64,000 bases of DNA, taken from contig CASCJZ010000001.1 of assembly GCA_949152475.1 (NCBI GenBank), positions 996,001 through 1,060,000 of the forward strand, read 5' to 3'. The notes beneath the pieces are model-generated. The model saw nothing but the letters and a program-made list of their open reading frames with translations, ran no database searches and was not told where the DNA came from. Both the position numbers and the translations under genes were made by a program. Of the stretch, positions 22,408 through 32,344 are shown in pieces. This DNA is from Terebella lapidaria (lineage: Eukaryota > Annelida > Polychaeta > Terebellida > Terebellidae). Numbering within the stretch: the first letter of the stretch is position 1; every line of letters starts with the position of its first letter.

Positions 22408-23224
22408 GATACTAGCCATTTCGTCCTGTGACCTTGAAAATATGGTCAAAGGTCAAACTCAAGGACATGACAATAATCTGCATATATCATTTCCTATATG
22501 TTCATAATTGATTCCTAAGCTGTAAAGTCGATAACAAGCGAGATATTAGCCATTTTGTCCTAAGACCTTGAAAATGAGGTCAAAGGCCAAATTCAAGGTG
22601 ATCAGAATATTCAGTATATATCATATCCTATATGTCCACAATTGATTGCTAAGCTGTAAAGTCGACAATAAGCGAGATATAAACTATTTTGTGCTCTGAC
22701 CTTGAAACTGAGGTCAGAGGTCAAATTCAAGGTCACGAGAATATTCAGCATATATCATTTCCTATATGTCCACAATTGATTCCTAGTCTCTAATCTCAAT
22801 ATTAAGTGGGATATCAGGCATAATGTGTCCTATTATAAAGCATAGGAGATTTAACATGGGAAAGTCCCATTAGGGTCGAGTTTGGGCCAAAATGGCCCAC
22901 TTCGAGCGATTCAAGTGCAACGAAACTTATACACATCATAGGAGTACATATTAGGAGTGTTAAGTATGAAAAAAGTTACTTAACAGATTTTGAGAAAATG
23001 ACCGCTTAATTCCAAAATCAGGCACTTTTTGTTGAAAATGGCCGCCATTTTGAAAAAAAAGCGAAAATAAAAAAACTAAAAAAATACCTCCTTCTTGAAT
23101 TATTTTAAAGCATTTTTGTGTAAAATTTCAGAAAAATTCGCTGGTAAACAAAAAAGACAAAAATGTGGACGACGGATGCAACACCATGCCAATAGGTTAT
23201 CGGACCATAGGTCCGGTAATCTAA
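22408..23224 (+). mobile_element. Family A satellite element, right part
   Basis: It resumes the 134-bp units cut at 9118, with about three units to 22800. It continues into the family's fixed 3' module (GGGCCAAAATGGCCCAC-like block, GGCCGCCATTTTG) and ends with the hairpin CGGACC-ATA-GGTCCG, GGTAAT and CTAA at 23221-23224. Together with 8969-9118 it forms one 5'-truncated element split by 13.3 kb of later insertions. Confidence 0.8.
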
Positions 23225-24699
23225 AAAGTATAGTTTTTACATTTTTGTAGAAACTTTTGTAATCAATGGTTTATCTGTAGTGTGTTTTATTTCTGTTTTG
23301 ACTACTTCAAAGCATTGATCAATAAGAGCATCTATTGTGATTTTCTTTCCCCGACTCTAAAAATATATTGTAGTAAATGTAGACTGACTCTTGAAATATC
23401 TTTCATTTTATTGTTGATTTTATTTTAAAATACCTTGGATTTTAAAAGTTGCTTCTGCAATATCTCTTAAAGAATTTCCTAGTCTTTTCAATGTTTCCAC
23501 TTGTTTTTCCACGATTTAATTGAAACAAAACACAAATTTATTCATATATATGTATCGGTTATTGGACTGGCAGTAAATATTACAGAAGCTGTTGAATTAC
23601 CCCCTACTCGCAAGACTAGCGACCAGTACAAAAATATCACAAACATACAAGCAAAATATGGCACAAGATTTGTGCCTCAAAATAATATTACTACAACATT
23701 ACTAACATCCACAGAAAAGTTTCGATTGAAACAAACCTACAAATTGCTCCAACATAATAGAGTAACAGCAGAAAATGCAGGTTTTTATAAACAAGCGGTT
23801 AGAACAGTGTTGAAAATGAGATATGGCAATTTGTAAGTAGAATAAGCAGCAATTTACAACACAAACATTCAAGACACATTTTGCGCATAGAAACTTTGGT
23901 CACATTGCACCATATTTTTTACTGTCCAATTGCACCTTTATTTGAACCACCGATTTCAAACTCTAACATGACATTGTTAAGGCAAAAGTTCGAAAAACCA
24001 AAATGACAACTTATTCTACAAAATATTATAATTCCTTGATGGTTAAACAACATTTGCAAAACACTGTGATCTTTGTAAAACATTACAAGTTTTCACCTTC
24101 AGACAAAACGCCAGTCCTTAACCAAGAACATTAAAAGGAATAATTTCGGTCAAAACACCAGGATATACACTATACATATTTACCATAAAATATCTCGAGT
24201 AGTTCAATAAACACTGTAACAAACAGCACTGTAAAAACAATAGACTCGGTACATGATTTTCATTCAACACCAGTTTTTGACAAATCACTATGCAGCCCCG
24301 GATTGGGGAGTAATTCTGTAATCTCATGGTTTTTGGAAGCACAGTGGTAAAAGAAACGTAACACATACAATCCAATACAATCACACTACATACGCATTAA
24401 TTGGCTTTCAATGAAATGTTTGATACTCTATATAAATATCACACAATTGAGAAAATAAATGCAAGATCTATTGCTGGTCACCATCGCTTCCATTGAAGGA
24501 AATTGGAATGAACAATTCACGAACTAAGTACGATACAAAAAGACAGAGCTGGTTACATACACCATAAACTGAACACATCTGGGTAAATTCTTGAACACAA
24601 CAGGATAGTAACGAGTTCTAAACTGAGGCGAAAAATAAAACAAAAAAAAGTTCGGGCAACAAACAACAAAATATCGAATAGTTATTTTGGAAGTTTGTT
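23225..24699. other. Region downstream of nanos, no confident gene
   Basis: AT-rich sequence. A plus-strand frame at 23501-23836 could encode 111 residues (ends KMRYGNL) but has no recognised domain and no clear splice context. The part nearest 24700 is the likely 3' UTR of the minus-strand nanos gene. I found no clear minus-strand AATAAA close to the stop. Confidence 0.4.
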
Positions 24700-25278
24700 T
24701 CAACACTGGTTTCCATCAATGACATATGAACTCGGCATGTTGTATCCTTGTGAATCATGACCAGTTTTACTTGCAGATGTCCATCTAATTTTTCCCGCGC
24801 TGTTCCGAAGGGATTTGCACGGGTACTTCGTCTTGTGGGGGTTGCGTGGGCAATATTTGACCGTGTGCGCGTTATCTCCGCTGGCGCCGCATATCGGACA
24901 CACGTAGACGTACAACACTGGACACGTCACACGACCTTTCTTATCCTTCAGCTGATGCGTCGTGTAGACAGCACCGGACTCGCCGTTGTTTCGGCAGAAG
25001 ACGCAAACCTTGTTGCCCTTGACCGTGAGCATTTTGCGGAAGTTGCTATCTCGTTCCCATTCGTGGAAAATCTCCAGAGCACTGGCCTTGGAGATAACCT
25101 CTCTGCCCATGCTTCCGGACTGGCTGCTGCTAGTGGAGATGTCAGAACTGGGGCTCGTAGTCAGAGGGTACAGGGAAGGCGGCCTGATGTCAAATGGTTC
25201 TGGTTCCGCCTCGGTCATTGCTGTGGGGTTTACCTCCATGCCTGGCAACAGAAATGAATCATTGCTTGTGTTTATCAT
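24700..25278 (-). CDS. nanos: Nanos-family RNA-binding translational repressor
   Basis: The 192-residue frame carries the complete Nanos zinc-finger domain. The first CCHC is C92, C95, H108, C119 and the second C127, C130, H138, C143, with the family spacing C-x2-C-x12-H-x10-C and C-x2-C-x7-H-x4-C. The motifs [18 protein letters not shown] and [13 protein letters not shown] are diagnostic. Nanos proteins act with Pumilio on 3' UTRs to repress mRNAs and maintain germline or stem-cell fate. The N-terminus is serine- and proline-rich; I do not see an obvious NOT1-interacting motif. The start is uncertain: the frame opens at 25278, but TTTCTGTTGCCAG reads as an acceptor with exon start at 25241, which would make Met14 (25239) the first codon after a 5' UTR intron. 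Apparently intact; no frame damage. A Helitron-like element begins about 100 bases upstream. Confidence 0.93.
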   Translation of the reverse strand: MINTSNDSFLLPGMEVNPTAMTEAEPEPFDIRPPSLYPLTTSPSSDISTSSSQSGSMGREVISKASALEIFHEWERDSNFRKMLTVKGNKVCVFCRNNGESGAVYTTHQLKDKKGRVTCPVLYVYVCPICGASGDNAHTVKYCPRNPHKTKYPCKSLRNSAGKIRWTSASKTGHDSQGYNMPSSYVIDGNQC

Positions 25279-25689
25279 TTACATGTATTTATATACTTGT
25301 ACGTTGTCGAACTACAATGGCAGGCCTAAATCTGTTCACAGAGGATCTATCCACTCCATGGGGGCAGTCACAAGACTAGACGCTTCCGGTCGCCTACGAC
25401 CGCTTGGGTGTATCCCCCGTAGCCCTATCATCTCTGTTGCCCCAAATATATCACTGTTAAGTGTGAAAAGCTAGAGCAAGGGCTAAAAAAGATTACCAGA
25501 GAAATGTTTAATCTCAAGTCACAACTTTTTTCTTTTCTCCACCAAAATTGCTGCACTGATCTTCCGAAGTTATTGAAGGTCGAATTCAAAATCACCACTG
25601 AAATCTCTTTATACGAATTTCCATTTCGACATGTTTGATAAAATAATGAAAATACAGATAGATCCATCTTTTCACCTATTTATATTTCA

Positions 25690-26475
25690 ACTCAGAATAT
25701 TTTACAAACTTGGTTCCAAGTTGAAATTCAAAGTAAAAGTTGACCAAAACTGCATTTCAAGATGACGAAATTGGAGCCAGATCGAACTTATTTCGACTCA
25801 TAATACATGCATGTGCCAAACATGGTTTCAAGTTGAAATTCAAAGTAAAAGTTGACCAAAACTGCATTTCAAGATGACAAAATTGGAGCCTGATCGAACT
25901 TCTCGTCATAAGTTATATTTTAACTTATAATACCTGTCCAACTTGGTTTCGAGTTGAAATTCAAACTAAAAGTTGACCAAAACTGCATTTCAAGATGACG
26001 AAATTGGAGCTGGCAGATCAAACTTTTCATCATAAGTTATATTTTAACTCATAATATGTGCCAAACTTGGTTTCAAGTTGAAATTCAAACTAAAAGTTGA
26101 CAAAAACTGCATTTCAAGATGAAGAAATTGGAGCCAGATCGAACTTTTCATCATAAGTTATATTTTAACTCATAATATGTGCCAAACTTGGTTTCAAGTT
26201 GAAATTCAAACTAAAAGATGACCAAAACTGCATCTCAAGATGACCAAATTGGAGCTAGATCGAACTTTTCACCATAAGTTATATTTCGACTCATAATATG
26301 TGCCAAACATGCTTTCAAGTTGAAATTCAAAGTAAAAGTTGACCAAAACTGCATTTCAAGATAACGAAATTGGAGCCAGATCGAACTTTTCACCATAACT
26401 ATAAATTTGACTGATAATATGTGCCAAACATGCTTTCTAGTTGAAATTCAAAGTAAAAGCTGACAAAACTGCATT
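25690..26475. repeat. About 121-bp tandem array in family C copy 2
   Basis: TTGAAATTCA recurs near 25721, 25833, 25954, 26078 and 26199, so spacing is about 112-124 bp, with roughly six to seven units. Units share GTTGACCAAAACTGCATTTC and GGAGCCAGATCGAAC. Confidence 0.85.
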
Positions 26476-26504
26476 TCAATACAATACAATCAAAGTAAAA
26501 GTTG

Positions 26505-27560
26505 ATCAATGTTTTTCATAAGAAGCTTTTGTGATCAATAATAGACTTAACTAGCAAGAAATAATGTTAACTTATTTGGTCACAGCCATAGAATCTCTAC
26601 TGGACAAAGCCTTCACCTTGTTGAGCTCAATAATAAATATTTCTTGTCTTAACTATTTTCATTATGGTCAATAATAGACTTAACATGTGAAAATAATGTT
26701 ACCTTATTCGGTTACACCCAGAAATTTCTACCGGACAAAACCTTAACCTTATTGAGCTTACCTTGTTGAGCCCAATAATAAATATTTCTTGTCTTAACTA
26801 TTTTCATTGTGGTCAATAATAGACTTAACATGTAAAAACAATGTTAACTTATTCGGTTACACCCAGAAATTTCTACCGGACAAAACCTTAACCTTGTTGA
26901 GCTCAATAATAATTGTTTCTCATCTCAACTATTTTCATTGAGGTCAATAATAGACTTAACTAGCAGAAAAAAATGTTAACTTATTTGGTTACAGACATAA
27001 AATGTTTACTAGACAGAATCTTTACCTTGTTGAGCCCAATAATAAATATTTCTTGTCTTAACTCCTTGTCTTAACTTTTTATTGTGGTCAATAATAGACT
27101 AAACTAGTAAAAACAATGTTAACTTATTCAGTACACACATGAAATCTGTACTGGACATACTTTCACCTTGTTGAGCTTAATAATAAAAATTTCTCATCTT
27201 AAATATTTTTTATTGTGGTCAATAATAGACTTAACTATTTTTATTGTGGTCAATAATAGACCTAACTGGTGACAATAATGTTAACTTATTCGGTTACACC
27301 AATGAAATTTGTACTGGACCAAACCTTTACCTTGTTGAGGTTGATAATAAATATTTCTTGTCTTAACTATTTTTATTATGGTCAATAATAGACTTAACTA
27401 TTAAAAAAAATGTTAACTTATTCAGTTACACCCATGAAATCTGTACTGGACAAAACCTTTACATTGTTGAGCTTAATAATAAACGTTTTTTGTCCTAACT
27501 ATTTTTTATTGTGGACAATAATAGACTTAACTAGTAGAACTAATGTTAACTTATTCAGTA
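26505..27560. repeat. About 130-bp tandem array in family C copy 2
   Basis: GTCAATAATAGACTTAAC recurs about nine times from 26540 to 27510, with GTTAACTTATTCGGTTAC and CCTTGTTGAGC in each unit. Spacing is irregular (about 28 to 145 bp), with one partial unit at 27219-27247. Confidence 0.85.
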
Positions 27561-28305
27561 ATATTGTCCTGTTTTCACTGAAAACATCAGTTCTCCATTC
27601 TGAACAAGAAACCAGTGTCATTACCTTCCATAATACAGGCTATTGGAATGATCATACATGTCAAAATGGATATTTCACAATTCTGTAATAAGTTAGGATG
27701 TTAACATATTAATATTTATATGATCATTCTAAAAAACGATTGGTTTCGTGCGACAGCCCTTCCCAACAACCCTTCCAAATTGCCCTTCCAAATATTATCG
27801 AGATTCGTCAAAAACTGCCATCTGTAGAGCGTTCACAAGCCATGTGTCTCAAACAGGCTGTTTTCAATGCAAAATGTGTCCCCAAACGACCAATTCAGTT
27901 GCCACGGCAATCAAAATCGATTGGTGTCGGGATCTTACCATTATATATGTGCCTGCAAAAAATAATGGTGATCGGGTGAGAATTGCGGCCTGTAGCGCGT
28001 TCACAAGAAAATCTCTGCGGCCGCGGACGACGAAGCCAAATCCATAGTATCCGCCGAACTTTGTTCGGGGGATACAATTAGTGTTCATCAAATAACACAA
28101 GTGTTCATCAAATAATAATGGCGGGAAATATGTGGCTGTTTGCACAGCGCCACCATCGGCCATCATAGAAAACGGGGTTTTCCCCATGCAGGGTTCGTTT
28201 TTGTTTGGTTTTGGAAATGGACATTTACGACGATCTACTCCTGGCTTCTCAGGTAGGAACACCTTGTGCTAAAATATAAAGGCATATTTTTATATTTCTG
28301 AGTAG

Positions 28306-28405
28306 TGTTCAGTGTAGACCCAGGTGTCCCACTCTCTCGAACGCCGGAGGCGTGAGTCTTGCTCCGGCGTTCGGGAGAGTGGGACACCTGGGTCTATGTT
28401 CAGTG
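28306..28405. mobile_element. Small foldback element with 34-bp arms and 9-bp flanking repeat
   Basis: Arms 28316-28349 and 28362-28395 are reverse complements over 34 bases with one mismatch, around a 12-base loop. TGTTCAGTG flanks both sides (28306-28314 and 28397-28405) and looks like a target duplication. It sits in the first intron of the decayed gene. Confidence 0.75.
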
Positions 28406-28835
28406 ATGATGGGAAGTTTGAGTCCTTTTACATGATCTTGACAACTGGGTGATTTGGGCGATAATAGGGTGTTTATCAGCTTGGATTGCTATTTTCATTG
28501 TTTGAGATATCCAGACCTGTAATATGATACATCATTTGATCTGAACCGGCAGTTGAATGCCCATTTAGTGTTATTCCTCATGATTTTTTTCCAGCAACTG
28601 GACACTGAGGAGGCCAAAGGAGATGATAGTATCAATGACCTGGTGCCAGCTGCCATTCCAAACGACCAGGACCAGGGGCAAGTTTCCTCAATCAAGCGTG
28701 GCAGTAAGTCAGCAGATGACCGACGCAAGAAGAAAAGTTCACGTGCAACTCTCCCTAAACCATCCCCAAAGAAGACACTGACAAATGATACGCTGCAAGA
28801 GATCCTCAGACATGTCAGCAATGATCCAGTCCTGC

Positions 28836-28875
28836 AGCTGGCACCAATGTTGGAGAGCTGGCACCAATGTTGGAG
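28836..28875 (+). repeat. Exact 20-bp tandem duplication in an exon
   Basis: AGCTGGCACCAATGTTGGAG is present twice with no difference. Twenty bases is not a multiple of three, so the duplication breaks the reading frame of the exon at 28595-28902. Its perfect identity suggests a recent event. Confidence 0.9.
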
Positions 28876-29760
28876 GCACCATTGTGCTCTCATTTGTCAA
28901 TGGTGAGTCAAGATATATGACATGTATTTTTTTCTGCTAGCTGGATATCAAAATATTGTGTAATTTTTGTTTCATTCGCAAATATGTAGTATATTTCTCT
29001 ATGAATATTGCAGTGGATGAACTGTTGGTGAAATTATCACCACTCAACGAATGCATCATCGAAGGTGTACATTGTATTCTCGCCATCATGCATAGAGAAG
29101 ACGTGGGGAGAATTTCATCGCGCCCTGGAACAGATCGTGCCCTCTATTAACACCTTACTGAATCATCCACAACTGTCCTCTCTCATCGCCTTCCAAGCCA
29201 TGGAAACTCTCATCCGTATCAACTTCAGACAGCTCTCATGTACACCTTCGTCTCCTGCTGAAATCACAGATGATGAACGGGACATTGTTGTACATGTTGG
29301 GGGTTTTGTTTTATCACGATGTAAGCATAAATTTCCAAAAAAAATCACCTATTATCTGAAGAATGATCAGTGATGGGAAAATGTTCACAGACAAATTAAT
29401 TCTTGCCAAAACCAGAGGAGGATTATGTGAACCAACAGTCAACATGAAAATATTTTTTGTATTGTGCGAGTCAGTTTTCAGAGAACAATTCTCATTTATT
29501 GAGGTTTCTTTAAAGGCGATACAATTTGTAGCAGGGATGATATTGTGTCACATTTTATGCCTGTACCTATCACTCGAGTGTGGAGACTGACGTTCAAGAG
29601 ACGGTTTTGTTGTTTGTATTGAAGCTCTATTTCCATTCAAGGTGCCATGCGAAATGCAGGCAGTTTTTGGAAATTCGATCTCAGAAAACAAAATCAGTTA
29701 CCGGTAAGAAACAGAAGGCTTTGCGAAAGAGTGTTACTAAATCCGAAGATGACTAATGAA

Positions 29761-30620
29761 TCATCATGTGTGTTGATGTTACCATAACATTATCAGGAGA
29801 TTGATGGTGTACTACATGTACTTGTTTTGGATATATGCCCATCGGTCAATGAATAGAAAGCTTTGAATAAATGCAGATTGAAACTGATACCTAGTGACTT
29901 AGTGGGCACTTGTGTATCACAATATGTGATGTAAAGTGACAGGAATAAATGATCTCATCAAACCGAGACAAAGACAAATTGATTTCATGAAATTATTACA
30001 GGTCTACACCAATTGATTTCAAGATATTTATTACACATACTTAGAGTACGCTGTATGACACACAGTACCAGTAGATGTCTACAGTAGATTACCAAAATGA
30101 GTAACAATTTCGATGCAGATCACTGGTCCAGAAGAACATTTTCCGAACAGTCTCACAAATCATTTGAATAGTTATTCAGACAACATTTCTTGCATATGAC
30201 AACATATAGATTTCTTACATGTAACAATTAAGTTCAAGGATAACAAATAACTGTTTCAGTTATTCAATAGGGCTGGAGACAATATTTATACAATCAGAAC
30301 TGAAATAGATATTCCGGTATAATCTGGAAACAAGGTTCACAAATTGATATTGAATACAAAATATCCTTGCATAGAGCTCAAGGTGGAGTCTGTTCACACA
30401 ATCGTGTTAACAACAAGACATGAGGATTCTTGTAGGCCCGTTTTATATTTTGAGAATTGTTATGAAAATTTGCTGACAATCTCCAGGCAAACTCAAGTTG
30501 CATACCCCACACAATATGGCAGAAACAACAATCATAGCCTGCATTAAAACTTGCAAAAGTATGTTATTTATCATGAAGTTGGTTTGAGATTCACAGAATT
30601 CCTTCTACTATGTATATCGT
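29761..30620. other. Intergenic stretch, nothing recognised
   Basis: About 860 AT-rich bases between two convergent decayed genes. I see no gene, array or element end. Confidence 0.6.
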
Positions 30621-31463
30621 TCAATGTCGCTTTAGTTTCTTGATTGGGCTGTGGCTGATCACTGCCTTGCGCTTCCCGCCACTGCTCGTGTTCCCTTTAG
30701 GAGTGAACTTGAAGGCCAGGCTGCACTGCAACCGCAACTTGTTTTCTTGATAACTGTGAACAAATATATAAGTTACATAAATATATTTGTTGAAAAAAAC
30801 AAATATCATTTCTGCTAATACTGGATATTTCTGCTAACACTGGATATGTCATTCACCACTATTAATTATTTCCTTGTATTCTTACCCAAACTGGTGTAGA
30901 TTGGGGTTGGTGTCACGACGTGCCACCCCCTGTGGCGCCCAAAGTGCTCCTCTAGGGGGTGCTGACAGAAGTCGTTGCTGAGAACATATGGGATCCGCTT
31001 GGAGAGAAGATACTGAGTGGCTTCTGTGATCGCATGGACTGTAAAGCAAAAAAAATAATATACATGAACAATGATGTTCATTCCATTGCAGTCTTCGAGT
31101 ACCCTTCTCGCTTGACAATAGTTTGCCATCACTTGTCAAGATAGGCCACAAACTCGCTCAAGAACTGAAAGAATAAGAATACATTCAATGGACATTAATT
31201 TTCCGGATTTCCTGCAGTACTTACTGGAGGAATTGTACATTGACACAGTTGATAAAAAACACGCCACAAATTACCTGAAACCGAGGGCCTTCTACAGATT
31301 GATAAGGGGACAGATCAGGGTTCCGCTTGAAGCCTCCCTCTCGCATTGATCAGACGTTCTGCCAGTCGAAAAATCTGTTACATAGTCCGAAAAACTTGGC
31401 GGTTTCATCCATCTCGGGAGAGTAGTATTGCAGCATCACCTGTGATACAGACCTGCTGAGGAC
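30621..31463 (-). pseudogene. P-element/THAP9-type transposase remnant, C-terminal exons
   Basis: Four minus-strand exon traces have GT-AG borders: 31463-31275, 31164 to about 31055, 31038-30896 and 30753-30621. They encode features shared by the C-terminal part of P-element/THAP9-like transposases: VLSRSVSQVMLQYYSPEM, KRNPDLSPY, LSEFVAYLDK, then DFCQHPLEEHFGRHR, and TNPNLHQFG running in phase over the last intron into YQENKLRLQ. Breaks: a stop after FFDWQNV in the first trace, a stop after AYLDK in the second, and a frame change at a G-run between FGRHRG and RRDTNPN. The basic tail KRKAVISHSPIKKLKRH ends at TGA 30621-30623. The THAP DNA-binding and catalytic parts are not in the window upstream. 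Family naming is from recalled motifs, not a search. Confidence 0.6.
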
Positions 31464-31825
31464 CTGCAAAGTTAATAAATAGATGAACATAGTGTAGCGA
31501 CGTTATGGAATTATGCTTTTCAATCCAATAAATATTGTTTACACAAGGGCCCAAGGGCTAAGAAAGGTTACCGGACAATATACATTTTAGCCTTTTGTCC
31601 AGTGACCTTGAAAATCACTGATAAATTCAAGGCCATGAAATTTTCAACAAATATATCACTTCTAGTATGTCCACAATAAATTCCTAAGCTGTAAAGTCGA
31701 TAATAAGTGAGACATTAGCCATTCTGTGATGTGACCTTGAAAATGAGGTCAAAGTTCAAGTTCAAGGTCATGAAAATATTCAGTATATATCATTCCTCTA
31801 TATTCGCAATTGATTCCTATGCTGT

Positions 31826-32341
31826 AAATGTAAGTATCAATCTATTACCACCAATACAATCAGATTTTGATGATGCCAATAAGAAACGTAAAATACTACA
31901 TTTTGCAATAGAAACAAACAAAGCCCGACCAAATAGTTTATCCAAAGACACACTGGCGTCTTCACGGGCAGACAATGTGTTAAATGTAGTTGTTTCTACT
32001 GTACACCAGATGGAATTAGTATACAACTGCCCAACAACCTATGAAAATAATTTAGAAATCCGAATCTAACCCCATGGAATACATACATGACAAGTACAAA
32101 AGTACCCAATCACAAGCCCGAAGGCTACTGAGTTGATGGTATCCTCGGGGACAGATTTAACGTCCGCCAGCAGTGACACCGACTCAGTGGTATAAAATTA
32201 ATGTAAGTATCAATCTGTTACCACCAATACAATCAAATTTTGATGATGCCAATAAGAAACGTAAAATACAACATTTTGCAATAGAAACAAAGCCCGACCA
32301 AATAGTTTATCCAAAGACACACTGGCGTCATCAGGGGCAGA
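31826..32341 (+). other. Foreign duplicated segment inside the family A array
   Basis: Between two halves of a 134-bp unit lies about 515 bp of non-satellite DNA. Its first about 145 bases (starting TAAGTATCAATCTATTACC at 31831) recur with few changes at about 32207-32341. The first copy is open on the plus strand to a TAA near 32069 and encodes PPIQSDFDDANKKRK and HQMELVYNCPTTYENN, unlike the satellite. The second copy has lost the frame. It could be a captured exon or a nested element; I do not recognise the protein. Confidence 0.45.
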
Positions 32342-32344
32342 TGT

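Larger units (their letters stand above)
25376..28082 (-). mobile_element. Helitron-like non-autonomous element, family C, copy 2
   Basis: The 3' end is at 25376 on the minus strand: CTAG (25376-25379), followed on that strand by T, the hairpin CGGTCG-CCTA-CGACCG (25387-25402) and TGTATCCCCC (25409-25418). The other end has GGGGGATACA (28067-28076) next to the hairpin CCGAAC-TTT-GTTCGG (28054-28068). So the two ends carry a 10-bp inverted repeat and a hairpin each. The interior has two tandem arrays and no protein gene. The exact 5' end is uncertain. It lies about 100 bases upstream of the nanos frame and may bear on its promoter or first intron. Confidence 0.75.
28217..29760 (+). pseudogene. 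Decayed multi-exon gene of unknown family
   Basis: A plausible first exon at 28217-28252 (MDIYDDLLLASQ, donor GTAGGA) joins in phase to 28595-28902 (QLDTEEAKGDD..., acceptor TTTTTTCCAG, donor GTGAGT), which encodes an acidic then lysine-rich segment. An exact 20-bp tandem duplication at 28836-28875 shifts the frame at its end. Later coding traces are DELLVKLSPLNECII (29017-29061), then, after a one-base-type frame change near 29095, TWGEFHRALEQIVPSI to DIVVHVGGFVLSR (29317), and a short last piece near 29640-29755. The VGGFVLSR ending resembles a C-terminal motif seen in transposase-derived proteins, but that is only a resemblance. Phases across the third junction do not agree, so it is probably non-functional. 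Confidence 0.4.

Noticed and set aside
23501-23836. A 111-residue gene
   Set aside because: No recognisable domain, no clear splice or promoter context, in AT-rich DNA next to the nanos 3' side; left as unassigned.
1-28082. A giant 28-kb transposon bounded by inverted repeats (1-1293 versus 25376-28082)
   Set aside because: The inverted sequences are two full Helitron-like copies in opposite orientation, each with its own two ends, and a third fragment lies at 2816-2890. The interior has host genes and other transposons, so no single element is needed.
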